From: Cocleimonas flava
GTDB lineage: Bacteria; Pseudomonadota; Gammaproteobacteria; Thiotrichales; Thiotrichaceae
Assembly (NCBI RefSeq): GCF_004339015.1
Contig: NZ_SMFQ01000004.1
Location: 619,901 to 683,900 of the forward strand
DNA: 64,000 nt
Direction: 5' to 3'
Positions 1 through 9,176 of this stretch are shown here, in pieces. The notes under the pieces were generated by a model. The model was given only the letters and a program-made list of their open reading frames with translations, was not told where the DNA came from and did no database searches. The translations under genes were made by a program, and so were the position numbers. How positions within the stretch are numbered: position 1 is the first letter of the stretch; each line of letters opens with the position of its first letter.

Positions 1-3000
1 GTATTTCCAGGGTCACCCGTTCCAGAGATACTGAGTGTACCGTCAGTGTTTACCGTAATCACTTGCGTTGGTGCAGCTGGTGCTGTGGTGTCTGTAGAAG
101 TGTCGATTACCACATTATCAGAACCAGCAGTTCCTAAATTCCCAGCTGCATTACTATAACTATCCGCATCTACGGTGACTGAACCCGTCGTGTTCAAACC
201 ATCTGTTGCGGTAAATACTGCGTAATAAGTAATTCCATCGGAAGTTGTTACATTGCTAAGAGTGCCACCAGATAACGAAATATCAGAATTACCAAAGTCT
301 GCGGTGGCTTCACTAAAGGTAAATACTACTGTCGATTCATTGTCAGCGTCACTTAATGTGCTGTCTACGATGTTTACGCTTACCGATGGATTTTCAGTAT
401 TAATCGTTACTGTATCTATCCCAGTTGAACCCAGATTACCAACATTATCACTATAGCTATCTGCTTCTACAGTTACTGACCCTGTCGTGTTGACACTATC
501 CGATGCAGTGAATGTCGCTGAATAAGTAATATTGTCAGATGTTGTTAGAGTGCTTAAGGTACCCCCTACTATTGTGATGTCGCTATTATCAAAATCTGGT
601 GTTGCTTCACTAAATATGAAAGTGACATTTGATTCAAGATCAGCGTCATTCAGATTAGTATCTTCGATATTGACAGTTACAGATGGATTAGCAGTATCGA
701 TAGAAACGCTATCTGTTCCTGTTGACCCACTATTACCCCTAACATTTGTGTAACTACCTGCATTTACGGTGACCGTACCAGTTGTACTCAAGCCGTCTGT
801 TGCGGTAAAGATAGCGGTATAAATAACGTTATCAGATGTGCTGACGTTACTTAGTGTGCCCCCTACTAATGTAATGTCACTGTTATCAAAGTCTGTAGTC
901 GCCTCACTGAAAGCGAAGGTTACATTAGAAACATTATCAGTATCATCTAATTCAGTATCAGTAATATCCACACTCACCGAAGGATTAGCGGTATTAATAG
1001 CTACCGTAGCGTCAGCTGTTGTACCTAAATTCCCTCCGCCATTTGTATAGCTACCTGCATTTATTGTCACGGATCCCGTTGTGTTGACACCATCTGACGC
1101 GGTGAAAGTTGCGGTATAAATGATATTGTCAGATGTACTGACGTTACTTAACGTTCCTCCTACCAGGGTGAGATCGGAGTTATCAAAATCTGTTATCACT
1201 TCACTGAAGGTGAATGTCACATTGGATTCATTATCAAGGTCGCTCAAATTACTATCTGTAATATCGACACTTGCTGATGGGTTAACGGTATCAATAGCAA
1301 CAGTATCTGTGCTTGTTGTACCTGAATTTCCACTTGAATTTGTATAGCTTCCGGCATCAACCGTCACTGAACCAGTCGTATTAACACCATCTGTTGCGGT
1401 GAATATTGCTGAATAAGTAATATTGTCAGATGTACTAACGTTACTTAAGGTACCGCCCTCTAGAGTGATATCATTGTTATCAAAATCTGATGTTGCTTCA
1501 CTAAATATGAAAGTGACATTTGATACACTATCGGTATCGTTTAAATCAGTGTCTTCAATGTTTACAACAACGGAAGGGTTAGTGGTATTAATTGTTACTG
1601 TATCTGAACCTGCTATACCCAAGTTACCAGCAGCGTTTGTATAACTGCCTGCATCAACAGTTACAGAACCTGTTGAATTAGTACCACCAGTAGCCGTGAA
1701 GATAGCTGAATAAGTAATATTGTCAGATGTTGTTAGGCTACTTAAGCTACCCCCTACTATTGTGATGTCGCTATTTTCAAAATCTGTTGTCGCTTCACTG
1801 AAGGTGAAAGTCACTGATGACTCATTATCAACATCAGTCAAATTTGTATCTGTGATATCGACACTCACGGATGGATTGACAGTATCTATGGCAACCGTAT
1901 CTGAATCTGTGGCTCCTAAATTTCCAGCTAAGTTTGCATAGCTATCAGCATCTACTGTGACTGAGCCCGTTGTGCTCAATCCATCAGTAGCCGTGAATGT
2001 TGCTGAATAAATAATATTGTCTGATGTTGTTACGCTGCTTAAGGTGCCACCTACTAAAGTAATATCACTATTATCAAAGTCAGTTATCTCATCGCTAAAG
2101 GTAAAAGTAACCGTTGATTCATTATCACTATCGTTTAACTCTGTATCGACGACGTCAACACTCACTGATGGATTAGATGTATTGATTGCGACTGTGTCTG
2201 TACCTGATGCTCCGGGGTTACCAGCGCCACTTGTATAGCTACTTTCATTTACAGTTACTGAGCCAGTTGTGTTCTCACCATCTGTTGCTGTGAAGGTGGC
2301 GGTATAAGTAATATTGTTAGATGTGCTGACGTTACTTAAGTTACCACCTACTACAGTGATATCACTGTTATCAAAGTCTGTAGTCGCCTCACTAAAGATA
2401 AAAGTTACTGTAGATTCAGTATCGGCATCGTTTAAGTTAGCATCAATAATATCGACACTGACTGATGGGTTTCCTGTATTGATAACGACAGTGTCCGAAT
2501 TAGTAGTTCCTAAGTTCCCTACTGTATTCGTATAACTGCCTGCTGTTACGGTCACAGAACCGGTGGTATTAGTGTCGTCTGTTGCAGTAAAGGTTGCCGA
2601 ATAATTAATGTTATCCGACGTCGTCACATTGCTTAAAGTACCGCCTACTAAAGAGATATCTGTATTATCAAAGTCCGTAATCGCTTCACTGAAAGTAAAC
2701 GTTACTGATGATTCGTTATCGGCATCATTTAACGTTGTATCAGCAATGTCGACACTGACTGATGGGTTAATTGTTTCTATTATCACCGTATCTGAACCGG
2801 CTGTGCCAAGGTTACCAGTGCCGTTGCTATAACTATCAGCATCCACTGTCACAGAACCCGTCGTGCTCAAACCATCTGTAGCAGTAAAAGTAGCTGAATA
2901 AGTAATATTGTCTGATGTTGTTACGCCGCTTAAAGAGCCGCCCACTAAAGTAATATCTGTATTATCAAAGTTTATGGTGGTTTCGCTAAAGGTGAAAGTA

Positions 3001-4862
3001 ACTGTAGATTCGTTATCCCCATCGTTTAGGCTGGAATCAATAATGTTTACATTAACAGAAGGATTAATAGTATCGATAGCAACTGTGTCTGTGCCTGTTA
3101 TCCCCAAATTGCCGCTTGCGTCAGTATAACTATCTCCATTGACAGTCACAGAACCGGTTGAACTAAGCCCATCTGTTGCAGTAAATGTTGCGGTATAAGT
3201 GATGTTGTCAGATGTTGATACGTTACTTAATGTACCTCCTACCAACGATATATCGGTATTATCAAAGTCAGTAGTAGCTTCAGAGAAAGAAAAGATAACT
3301 GAAGATTCATTATCAGCACCGTTCAAAATAGTGTCCACAATATCAACACTGACGGATGGGTTGGCAGTATCTATTTCGACAGTATCTGAAGCTGATGTTC
3401 CTACATTACCATTTGCATTTGTGTAGCTCGCATCTGTAACAGTGACTGAACCTGTTGTGTTCTCGCCATCAATTGCCGTGAAGTTAGCTGTGTAAGTAAT
3501 ATTATCCGACGTTGTTACAGCGCTTAAGCTACCTCCCACTAAGGCAATATCAGCGTTATCAAAATCAGTTGTAGCTTCACTAAAAATGAAAGTTACCGAT
3601 GATATGTTGCTATCATCGTTTAAATCAGATTCCGCAATAGCAACACTTACGGATGGATTCACAGTATCAATTGCAACCGAATCTGTAGCCGTTGCACCTA
3701 AATTGCCTGACGCATCGGTGTAACTATCAGCATCTACCGTGACAGAACCTGTTGTGCTCAATCCATCAGTAGCCGTAAATGTTGCGGTATAAGTCTGGTT
3801 ATCTGATGTTGTAACATTACTTAAAATACCACCTACTACGGTGATGTCGCTGTTATCAAAATTTGAAGTTGGCTCACTAAAGGTGAAGATTACTGATGAT
3901 TCCAGATCGGAGTCGTTTAGCTCAGTATCTACAATATCGACACTAACGGTAGGAGCAGTAGTATCCAGAGTTATGGTCATAGATGGTTCAAAAGACCAGG
4001 ACATCAAACCACCACCTGAATTGAAAATATACATTTTCAGGCTACTAGTAGGCGTATCTAAATTGTAACCGACGGTATGTCCATTCTCTTCACCTTTCAT
4101 GTTCAACAATACGGATGTCGCGTCTGCAGGTAACTCGGTAAATTGTCCGATGAGATTTAGGTTGTTATCCCCGTCAGGATCATTAATCAGAAATGAACCC
4201 ACATTATCCGAATTTCCGGTATTTACAGAAACTACGGCACCTCCTGGATTAGTGCCTAGTGTCCAGCTGCCTGGCGCTGACCATGCATAGGCATCTCTGA
4301 TATTCGTAGCGCTATATGTACAGAGAATTTCAATACCTAACGCTCCGATTACACAACTTTTACCCGCAGTTAGACTCTGGATGTTTTCAATAGCTATATC
4401 ATCTAACTCGAATGGTAGAGATGATGCCGACACAGCATAATCAAGAGTTATTAACTCATCATTTCCTACGTCAGAACCTGTCGACCCTATTGTTGGAGTC
4501 GATCCCGGGACAAATACCGTAGATGCACCCGGAGAACTTGATGAGTTACGAGTGATATCGACACAATACTCAGCGGCCGAATCACAAAGTCTCATACCGC
4601 TAGTTATCGCAGTTGCCTGATTTAAAGTTCTTGTTTCAGCAAAACCGATGTTAGGAGTTAAAAACGCAAACAGGAATAATGATACTAATGCTGTAATTTT
4701 TTTAGAATTTAAGGGTCTAATCTTTATATTATTTGAAGGGCCGTTCGTATGATTAATACGACTATTCTGTATAACCTCAAAATTGTTTTTAGCTCTATTT
4801 TTATTTGTTTTTTTAGCTAAAAGTGAGAAAACTAGAAATTGAAGTTCCTTTAGAAATGCCAT
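1..4862 (-). CDS. Giant Ig-like repeat surface protein (5' part, C-terminus beyond window)
   Basis: Open from an ATG at 4862 to the window edge with no stop, so at least 1620 residues and truncated only by the window. The first ~50 residues are a basic/Asn-rich extension, followed by a hydrophobic segment (ITALVSLFLFAFLTP) and a likely cleavage near GFA-ET, an extended signal peptide. Residues ~80-298 are a unique region with Cys and Gly/Asp-rich stretches. From ~299 on come 13 tandem 99-residue Ig-like domains resembling the bacterial Ig-like (Big_12/13) folds of large adhesins, with the recurring pattern FSEATTDFDN, SDNITYTATFTATDG, GSVTV. Near position 107 another domain type starts (APTQVITVNTDGTLSISG), typical of RTX/T1SS adhesins. 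Export route and ligand are unknown. The region before the ATG has only a weak GGGT ribosome site. Confidence 0.85.
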   Translation of the reverse strand, partial: MAFLKELQFLVFSLLAKKTNKNRAKNNFEVIQNSRINHTNGPSNNIKIRPLNSKKITALVSLFLFAFLTPNIGFAETRTLNQATAITSGMRLCDSAAEYCVDITRNSSSSPGASTVFVPGSTPTIGSTGSDVGNDELITLDYAVSASSLPFELDDIAIENIQSLTAGKSCVIGALGIEILCTYSATNIRDAYAWSAPGSWTLGTNPGGAVVSVNTGNSDNVGSFLINDPDGDNNLNLIGQFTELPADATSVLLNMKGEENGHTVGYNLDTPTSSLKMYIFNSGGGLMSWSFEPSMTITLDTTAPTVSVDIVDTELNDSDLESSVIFTFSEPTSNFDNSDITVVGGILSNVTTSDNQTYTATFTATDGLSTTGSVTVDADSYTDASGNLGATATDSVAIDTVNPSVSVAIAESDLNDDSNISSVTFIFSEATTDFDNADIALVGGSLSAVTTSDNITYTANFTAIDGENTTGSVTVTDASYTNANGNVGTSASDTVEIDTANPSVSVDIVDTILNGADNESSVIFSFSEATTDFDNTDISLVGGTLSNVSTSDNITYTATFTATDGLSSTGSVTVNGDSYTDASGNLGITGTDTVAIDTINPSVNVNIIDSSLNDGDNESTVTFTFSETTINFDNTDITLVGGSLSGVTTSDNITYSATFTATDGLSTTGSVTVDADSYSNGTGNLGTAGSDTVIIETINPSVSVDIADTTLNDADNESSVTFTFSEAITDFDNTDISLVGGTLSNVTTSDNINYSATFTATDDTNTTGSVTVTAGSYTNTVGNLGTTNSDTVVINTGNPSVSVDIIDANLNDADTESTVTFIFSEATTDFDNSDITVVGGNLSNVSTSNNITYTATFTATDGENTTGSVTVNESSYTSGAGNPGASGTDTVAINTSNPSVSVDVVDTELNDSDNESTVTFTFSDEITDFDNSDITLVGGTLSSVTTSDNIIYSATFTATDGLSTTGSVTVDADSYANLAGNLGATDSDTVAIDTVNPSVSVDITDTNLTDVDNESSVTFTFSEATTDFENSDITIVGGSLSSLTTSDNITYSAIFTATGGTNSTGSVTVDAGSYTNAAGNLGIAGSDTVTINTTNPSVVVNIEDTDLNDTDSVSNVTFIFSEATSDFDNNDITLEGGTLSNVSTSDNITYSAIFTATDGVNTTGSVTVDAGSYTNSSGNSGTTSTDTVAIDTVNPSASVDITDSNLSDLDNESNVTFTFSEVITDFDNSDLTLVGGTLSNVSTSDNIIYTATFTASDGVNTTGSVTINAGSYTNGGGNLGTTADATVAINTANPSVSVDITDTELDDTDNVSNVTFAFSEATTDFDNSDITLVGGTLSNVSTSDNVIYTAIFTATDGLSTTGTVTVNAGSYTNVRGNSGSTGTDSVSIDTANPSVTVNIEDTNLNDADLESNVTFIFSEATPDFDNSDITIVGGTLSTLTTSDNITYSATFTASDSVNTTGSVTVEADSYSDNVGNLGSTGIDTVTINTENPSVSVNIVDSTLSDADNESTVVFTFSEATADFGNSDISLSGGTLSNVTTSDGITYYAVFTATDGLNTTGSVTVDADSYSNAAGNLGTAGSDNVVIDTSTDTTAPAAPTQVITVNTDGTLSISGTGDPGN
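108..3968 (-). repeat. 13 tandem 297-bp units coding Ig-like domains
   Basis: The codons for the S-D-N turn recur at 238, 535, 832, 1129, 1426, 1723, 2020, 2317, 2614, 2911, 3208, 3505 and 3802 (+ coordinates), exactly 297 bp apart each time. No unit has an indel, although the bases differ clearly between units. Fixed length with diverged sequence suggests structural selection on a 99-residue module rather than very recent duplication. Confidence 0.9.
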
Positions 4863-5402
4863 ACCCAAACCCGTGTATTTTATTTAGTTATTTATGGAAT
4901 ATTAAATGTGTAGATATAAATTTTTATTTTTAGCAATCTACTTTTTTCATTGAACGAGAAGACGTTAACAATAAATCTGCAAAATGCTGCTATGCAATGT
5001 TTATGCATGCAATAATATTTTATTGTTACTGAATTTAAAATGAACGAACTGAATGAATCCAATACTTATCATTCTCATTTGCATTAAATATAAGATTAAT
5101 TCTCATCCCATAACATGGTTTCATAAGACCTCTTAATGGACTGATAATTAAATATATATTTTTATATCCAAGTCTATTTTTAGCCGCAGAAAAACAAGAT
5201 GAATTTCCAGTAAAAATATTTTTAATTTTTTTTGAACCTGAACGATCACTCTCTTTATAAACAAAGCAATGCATCCTTGATGACCCAACTTTCTCTCTGA
5301 AAACGTATTTATTGGGTATTTAGAGATATTCAATCACCAGTAATTTCCAGCTAAAATTCAAACTTAGAACTCTATTTATCAATCCTTAATAGTGAAAATA
5401 AT
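4863..5402. other. AT-rich intergenic region between divergent genes
   Basis: Leader and promoter DNA for the giant surface gene (minus) and the Sel1 gene (plus). Very AT-rich. It contains a 79-codon minus frame at 5035-5274 with no convincing ribosome site and an overlapping frame at 5148-5333; I do not call either a gene. No hairpin, repeat copy or RNA gene was recognised. Confidence 0.5.
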
Positions 5403-5855
5403 ATGACTGAACAGACACGCTCTGATAACCAAGAAATGGACTTTTCCAGTGGCCTCGCCGCTTTTGAAGCCAAACACTTTTCCCGCGCGATGCAATTACT
5501 TTCTCCCTTTGCCAACGATGGAGATGCGCACGCACAACACATGCTGGCGATCATGTATCAAAATGGTCTGGGGACTGTTGAAAACCCCACGCAGGCAGTG
5601 AAAATGATGACGGCATCTGCCGAGCAAGGTTATCCAATCGCCCAGCACGGTTTAGGTTTTATGTATATGCAAGGTGAGTGTGTTGAGAAAGATTCAGCGA
5701 AAGCCGTTGAGTGGTTTGAAAAAGCAGCAGAACAAGGTTTGCAAGGATCAATGACGACGCTTGCGATGATGTATGAACAAGGTGAAGGCGTTGAGCAGAA
5801 TGCAGAAAAGGCTAAAGAGTTGTATAAAGCGGCGGGGTTTGATGATCTTGCTTAA
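5403..5855 (+). CDS. Sel1-like repeat protein
   Basis: A 150-residue protein with SEL1/TPR-like helical repeats: the A..G...AQ..L...Y..G.GV pattern recurs around residues 38-70, 74-106 and 110-142 (HAQHMLAIMYQNGLGTVENP, AQHGLGFMYMQGECVEKD, MTTLAMMYEQGEGVEQN). Such proteins are protein-interaction scaffolds. No signal peptide, so probably cytoplasmic. Partner and pathway are not visible from the context. The ribosome site is weak. A terminator-like repeat element follows 56 bp downstream. Confidence 0.85.
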   Translation: MTEQTRSDNQEMDFSSGLAAFEAKHFSRAMQLLSPFANDGDAHAQHMLAIMYQNGLGTVENPTQAVKMMTASAEQGYPIAQHGLGFMYMQGECVEKDSAKAVEWFEKAAEQGLQGSMTTLAMMYEQGEGVEQNAEKAKELYKAAGFDDLA

Positions 5856-5910
5856 ACTATTTCATCCTTCATCTGTTTAAGTATTCTCGATAGATTATCA
5901 AATAGAATTA

Positions 5911-5941
5911 AAGTCACCCCCCTACTTTGGGGCACTTTTTT
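5911..5941 (+). repeat. C-rich terminator-like element, copy a
   Basis: AAGTCACCCCCCTACTTT followed by GGGGCACTTTTTT. Can fold as AAGT/ACTT plus CCCC/GGGG around a CCTACTTT loop, then a T-run. Lies 3' of the Sel1 gene on the same strand, so it could terminate it. One of 14 copies in the window. Confidence 0.85.
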
Positions 5942-5992
5942 ACCAGCCCTTAAAAGTGTTTCACGATAATTAACAACGCAAGATTAATAGCC

Positions 5993-6451
5993 ATGCAAGA
6001 TAACAAGTTACTCGTCATTTTCAATAAAGAGCCCGTATTAGAATTTGATAGAAATAAACCGCTTCCCGGAAAACAACGACAATACCTGGATCGTATGGAT
6101 GAACGCATGAATCAGGGTATTCAGCTGGGAGATACCTTTATCGAAAATCCTAACCCTTTGCAACGCGCACAATTTGTCGCGAACTCTTTGGTCAATGCAT
6201 TATTAAAACAGGATTTTAACCAGGCGATTGCGATGTGCACTTTTCTGGGAAAACGCATGCCAGAGTTACAACAAATACAGTGCGAAGGTACTGAAGGAAA
6301 AGGCGCGAAGGATAGCAGTGAGAAAGATGGAACTGAGAAAGAAAAAGATGGCGGAATTTCTATCGAATTCATCTACGATAGAAGTTATGAACAATCGCAA
6401 CAAGAACAGCCTATTCAGTTTTATAAACCTGAAAAGCCTTCCGAACACTAA
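5993..6451 (+). CDS. Hypothetical protein, 152 aa
   Basis: Not recognised. A soluble, hydrophilic protein. The N-terminal 100 residues look folded (LLVIFNKEPVLEFDRNKPLP, then a helical stretch with LVNALLKQDFNQAIAMCTFL). Residues ~103-122 are a Lys/Glu/Asp-rich, low-complexity linker, and the tail is Gln/Pro-rich (EQSQQEQPIQFYKPEKP). No signal peptide or membrane segment. It lies between repeat copies a and b and is probably monocistronic. ATG start; a weak purine stretch precedes it. Confidence 0.7.
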   Translation: MQDNKLLVIFNKEPVLEFDRNKPLPGKQRQYLDRMDERMNQGIQLGDTFIENPNPLQRAQFVANSLVNALLKQDFNQAIAMCTFLGKRMPELQQIQCEGTEGKGAKDSSEKDGTEKEKDGGISIEFIYDRSYEQSQQEQPIQFYKPEKPSEH

Positions 6452-6463
6452 TTTATAAACTAA

Positions 6464-6520
6464 TACACCCCCCCACTTATAAGGCTTTATTTAAAAAAGC
6501 CTTATAAGTGGGGGGGTGTA
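6464..6520. terminator. Perfect 25-bp inverted repeat; doubled copy b of the C-rich element
   Basis: Left arm 6464-6488 and right arm 6496-6520 are perfect reverse complements (25 bp) around a 7-nt A/T loop. Each arm begins with the C-rich core (TACACCCCCCCACTTATAAG), so two head-to-head copies of the repeat family form one very strong stem. It sits between convergent genes (5993-6451 plus, 6565-7956 minus) and can serve as a bidirectional terminator. Confidence 0.9.
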
Positions 6521-6564
6521 TTTAGATTTTTATACGACTAATTAAATTTAGATTAATTCGTAGA

Positions 6565-7956
6565 TTAAGAATAACGGCTTTCTAAATAAGCAAACGTAGC
6601 CAATAAGCCCATCGCTTCGCCACCTTTCGGTCTTCCTGCACGATCTCTTGTGTTATACGCCATCACATCAAAATGTGCCCACTGAGTTCCTTCAGTAACA
6701 AATTCATTGAGATACAACGCTGCAGTAATCGCACCACCGTAACCTTCTGATGAGCTATTCACCATATCGGCGACTGCACTTTCTAATTGATAACGATAAC
6801 CTTGATGCAAAGGTAACGGCCATAGTAACTCGCCGGATTCTTTCGAGGCTTTTTGTAAATCAGTAATGACTGAATCGGTGTTACTAAACAATGCCGGTAT
6901 TTCTGTACCTACGGCAACACGAGCAGCGCCAGTCAGGGTGGCGAAATCGATGATTAAATCTGGCGTTTGTTCGCACGCCAGGGCTAATGCATCACACAAT
7001 ACAACGCGACCTTCAGCATCAGTATTATCGATTTCAACGGTTTTATGTGCGCGGGTATCAATGATATCTCCCGGACGATAGGCATCTCCTGAAACCGCAT
7101 TATCCACAGACGGAATCAATACTTGAAGTCGAACAGGTAGATTTCTGCTCATAATCAAATGCGCCAGACCTAACACATGCGCTGCACCACCCATGTCTTT
7201 TTTCATATTGCGCATAAACTTGGATGGTTTTAAATCAAGGCCACCTGTATCAAAACAAACGCCCTTACCGACCAAACTAAGTACTGGATTTTTCTCATCA
7301 CCCCAATTCATTTGCAAAAGTCTTGGTGCGTGATCGCTGGCACGACCTACCGCATGTATCGCGGGAAAGTTTTCTTCCAGTAAATCATCACCGACCACTT
7401 CACTAAAAGTTGCATCGTGTTGTTCGGCTAACTCTTGAACTAGCGAAGACATATCTGCTGGCATCATGTGGTTTGCTGGTGTATTGACCATATCTCTAAC
7501 GAGTGTGAATGCATCTACAAAGGCATTTACTTCATCCAGCTGTTGCTCTTCAACGCGCAATACGGCTTTCTCTTTAGGTTCCAGGAAATCAGCTTTAAAG
7601 AAATCGAAACTGTAATCACCAAGTCCCCAACCGATTGTGGCTTTTAGTTTCTCAGCCTCTGACCAGTTCGCTTCCAGATGGTACTGACCCGCAGGCAAAT
7701 TCTTCGGTAAACCAGCTATTGACCACATTAATAATTCAGGTTTACTTGTGATGTTTTCTTCAACACCGACAAATACCATTGATAGCGCACCATTTGCATC
7801 TGGCACGACACAAAACTGATCTGGCTTGGCCTCGAAACCGTTACTCACAACCCATTTTGATACGTTTTCTGGGTACTGTTTTAAAGTAGTTTCAAGTTCA
7901 CTGCTAGACACAGGATTCAAAGGAATACTGTGGTTATTCTCGGTGGTATAGCTCAT
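6565..7956 (-). CDS. M17 leucyl aminopeptidase family protein
   Basis: 463 residues, slightly shorter than typical PepA (~500). It removes N-terminal residues from peptides using two metal ions in the cytoplasm. The family signature NTDAEGRVVL is present (~residues 300-310), with upstream metal/catalytic elements VGKGVCFDTGGLDLKPS and KKDMGG. The N-terminal ~150 residues are the divergent family domain. Start is the ATG at 7956 with a GAGAA ribosome-like sequence. A minus-strand Nudix gene starts upstream, 49 bp away; both may be co-transcribed. Confidence 0.9.
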   Translation of the reverse strand: MSYTTENNHSIPLNPVSSSELETTLKQYPENVSKWVVSNGFEAKPDQFCVVPDANGALSMVFVGVEENITSKPELLMWSIAGLPKNLPAGQYHLEANWSEAEKLKATIGWGLGDYSFDFFKADFLEPKEKAVLRVEEQQLDEVNAFVDAFTLVRDMVNTPANHMMPADMSSLVQELAEQHDATFSEVVGDDLLEENFPAIHAVGRASDHAPRLLQMNWGDEKNPVLSLVGKGVCFDTGGLDLKPSKFMRNMKKDMGGAAHVLGLAHLIMSRNLPVRLQVLIPSVDNAVSGDAYRPGDIIDTRAHKTVEIDNTDAEGRVVLCDALALACEQTPDLIIDFATLTGAARVAVGTEIPALFSNTDSVITDLQKASKESGELLWPLPLHQGYRYQLESAVADMVNSSSEGYGGAITAALYLNEFVTEGTQWAHFDVMAYNTRDRAGRPKGGEAMGLLATFAYLESRYS

Positions 7957-8005
7957 AAATTTCTCAGTTTGTGTTCGTTAATAATCTTTTCTAAAAAAAG
8001 ACAAG

Positions 8006-8875
8006 TTACAGTGCCGCTGGGGCATACAGTAGTTGTGTGATTTCATTATAGTCTGGGCGGCTTTCGCTTATCAAACCTCGTCTGATTAATAAATCAATAT
8101 TGACCAGGTTACAATTGGCTTTGAAGTCATTGCTTGTATCTGTGATATCTGCCATTTCTTCTAGTGACATCAAGATAAACTCATCAACTTCGCCATCGGT
8201 ATTGACGGGTGTAAAGTCGTCGGGCAGCCATAAATCGTAATTAAATAATGTGTCGACATTTAACCCTCTATTCTTTTCGCTATGCGTTTCACCCCGGTAA
8301 TGAATTTCGCTCATTAATTCAGCTTTCGCTGAAATAGATTCTGGGATTGCCGCTTCTTCTGCCGACTCTTTGATGACGTTCTCAATCAAGCTTATTCCAG
8401 CAGGCTGACCACCTGCGACGATCTGATCAAGACTACCAGACCAGAAAGGTTTATCTTTGGCGCGTTTTGCAATCCAGATGTACACACCGTCATTTTTTTC
8501 GACCAGACCGTTGATATGTACTCCATAACCTCGTGCTCCAAAGTAGCTGACGGATGCTCTTTCAATTAGCACCGCAGGCTCATCACCGAAGTGATTGGTA
8601 ATGGCATATAGCTCATTCACCCAGGTATCAATAACACCCTCTTTGTGGAGTTGTTCCAACACAGGTTTTATTGCGGCACTACGCTCTTCACAAGTGCTTA
8701 AGGCAGGATTAATCGTTAGACAATCTGATTCGATAGCGAAAACCTTGTCATAGGTTTTTAGCTGTCCGACAAACTCTTTTTTTGCCCATCCGTATTGAAT
8801 ACCATTCACAAGAAATGGCATGTAATTCAGTGGATTATAATGATTACACTGCTTGATATGATCGAGAAAACTCAT
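8006..8875 (-). CDS. DUF4743-Nudix hydrolase
   Basis: 289 residues: an N-terminal DUF4743-like domain (~1-120) followed by a Nudix domain. The family includes hydrolases related to the Nudix part of thiamine pyrophosphokinases. The Nudix box region is GGQPAG...KESAEEAAI (~residues 155-180). In my alignment Arg is replaced by Lys, and the first Glu and the last Gly are also substituted, while the metal-binding Glu pair is kept, so the box is degenerate. Upstream of pepA-like gene 6565-7956, same strand. Substrate unknown. Confidence 0.8.
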   Translation of the reverse strand: MSFLDHIKQCNHYNPLNYMPFLVNGIQYGWAKKEFVGQLKTYDKVFAIESDCLTINPALSTCEERSAAIKPVLEQLHKEGVIDTWVNELYAITNHFGDEPAVLIERASVSYFGARGYGVHINGLVEKNDGVYIWIAKRAKDKPFWSGSLDQIVAGGQPAGISLIENVIKESAEEAAIPESISAKAELMSEIHYRGETHSEKNRGLNVDTLFNYDLWLPDDFTPVNTDGEVDEFILMSLEEMADITDTSNDFKANCNLVNIDLLIRRGLISESRPDYNEITQLLYAPAAL

Positions 8876-9176
8876 TCTATTTACTATCGCCTACTTAGTC
8901 TTGTCAATTAAACACAAGACTCTGGAAAAAGCCGATAATAGAGCGATGTCTGCAACGATGCAATTTGTAATCTATCTGCGCATAAAATCATTAATGGGCT
9001 TGCATACCAAGCTCGTATTCCACGCTTGCATAAAATCCTTACATCCAATGAATACAACCCCTTATCTTTAGTTTAGAGTGATTCGAAAACTCTGTTCTTT
9101 ATTACCCCTATAATTCCTTTGCTTGAATCTATCAATGGTTCAAACACACTATATTTCATACTGAAAGGACTCACTG
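8876..9176. other. Intergenic region between divergent genes
   Basis: Promoter region of the Nudix gene (minus) and the large lipoprotein gene (plus). A TATAAT hexamer at 9109-9114 lies about 60 bp before the lipoprotein ATG, without a good -35 box. No repeat-family copy or RNA gene seen. Confidence 0.45.

Noticed and set aside
253-4290. Series of 60-75 codon plus-strand frames spaced 297 bp
   Set aside because: They are antisense shadows of the Ig-like repeat gene on the minus strand, which explains their fixed spacing.
5035-5333. Two overlapping minus-strand frames (79 and 61 codons)
   Set aside because: AT-rich intergenic DNA, no good ribosome site, no recognised family; a degraded gene is possible but not supported.
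6228-6458. 76-codon frame overlapping the 152-aa hypothetical gene
   Set aside because: Out of frame inside a longer, better supported gene and without its own ribosome site.
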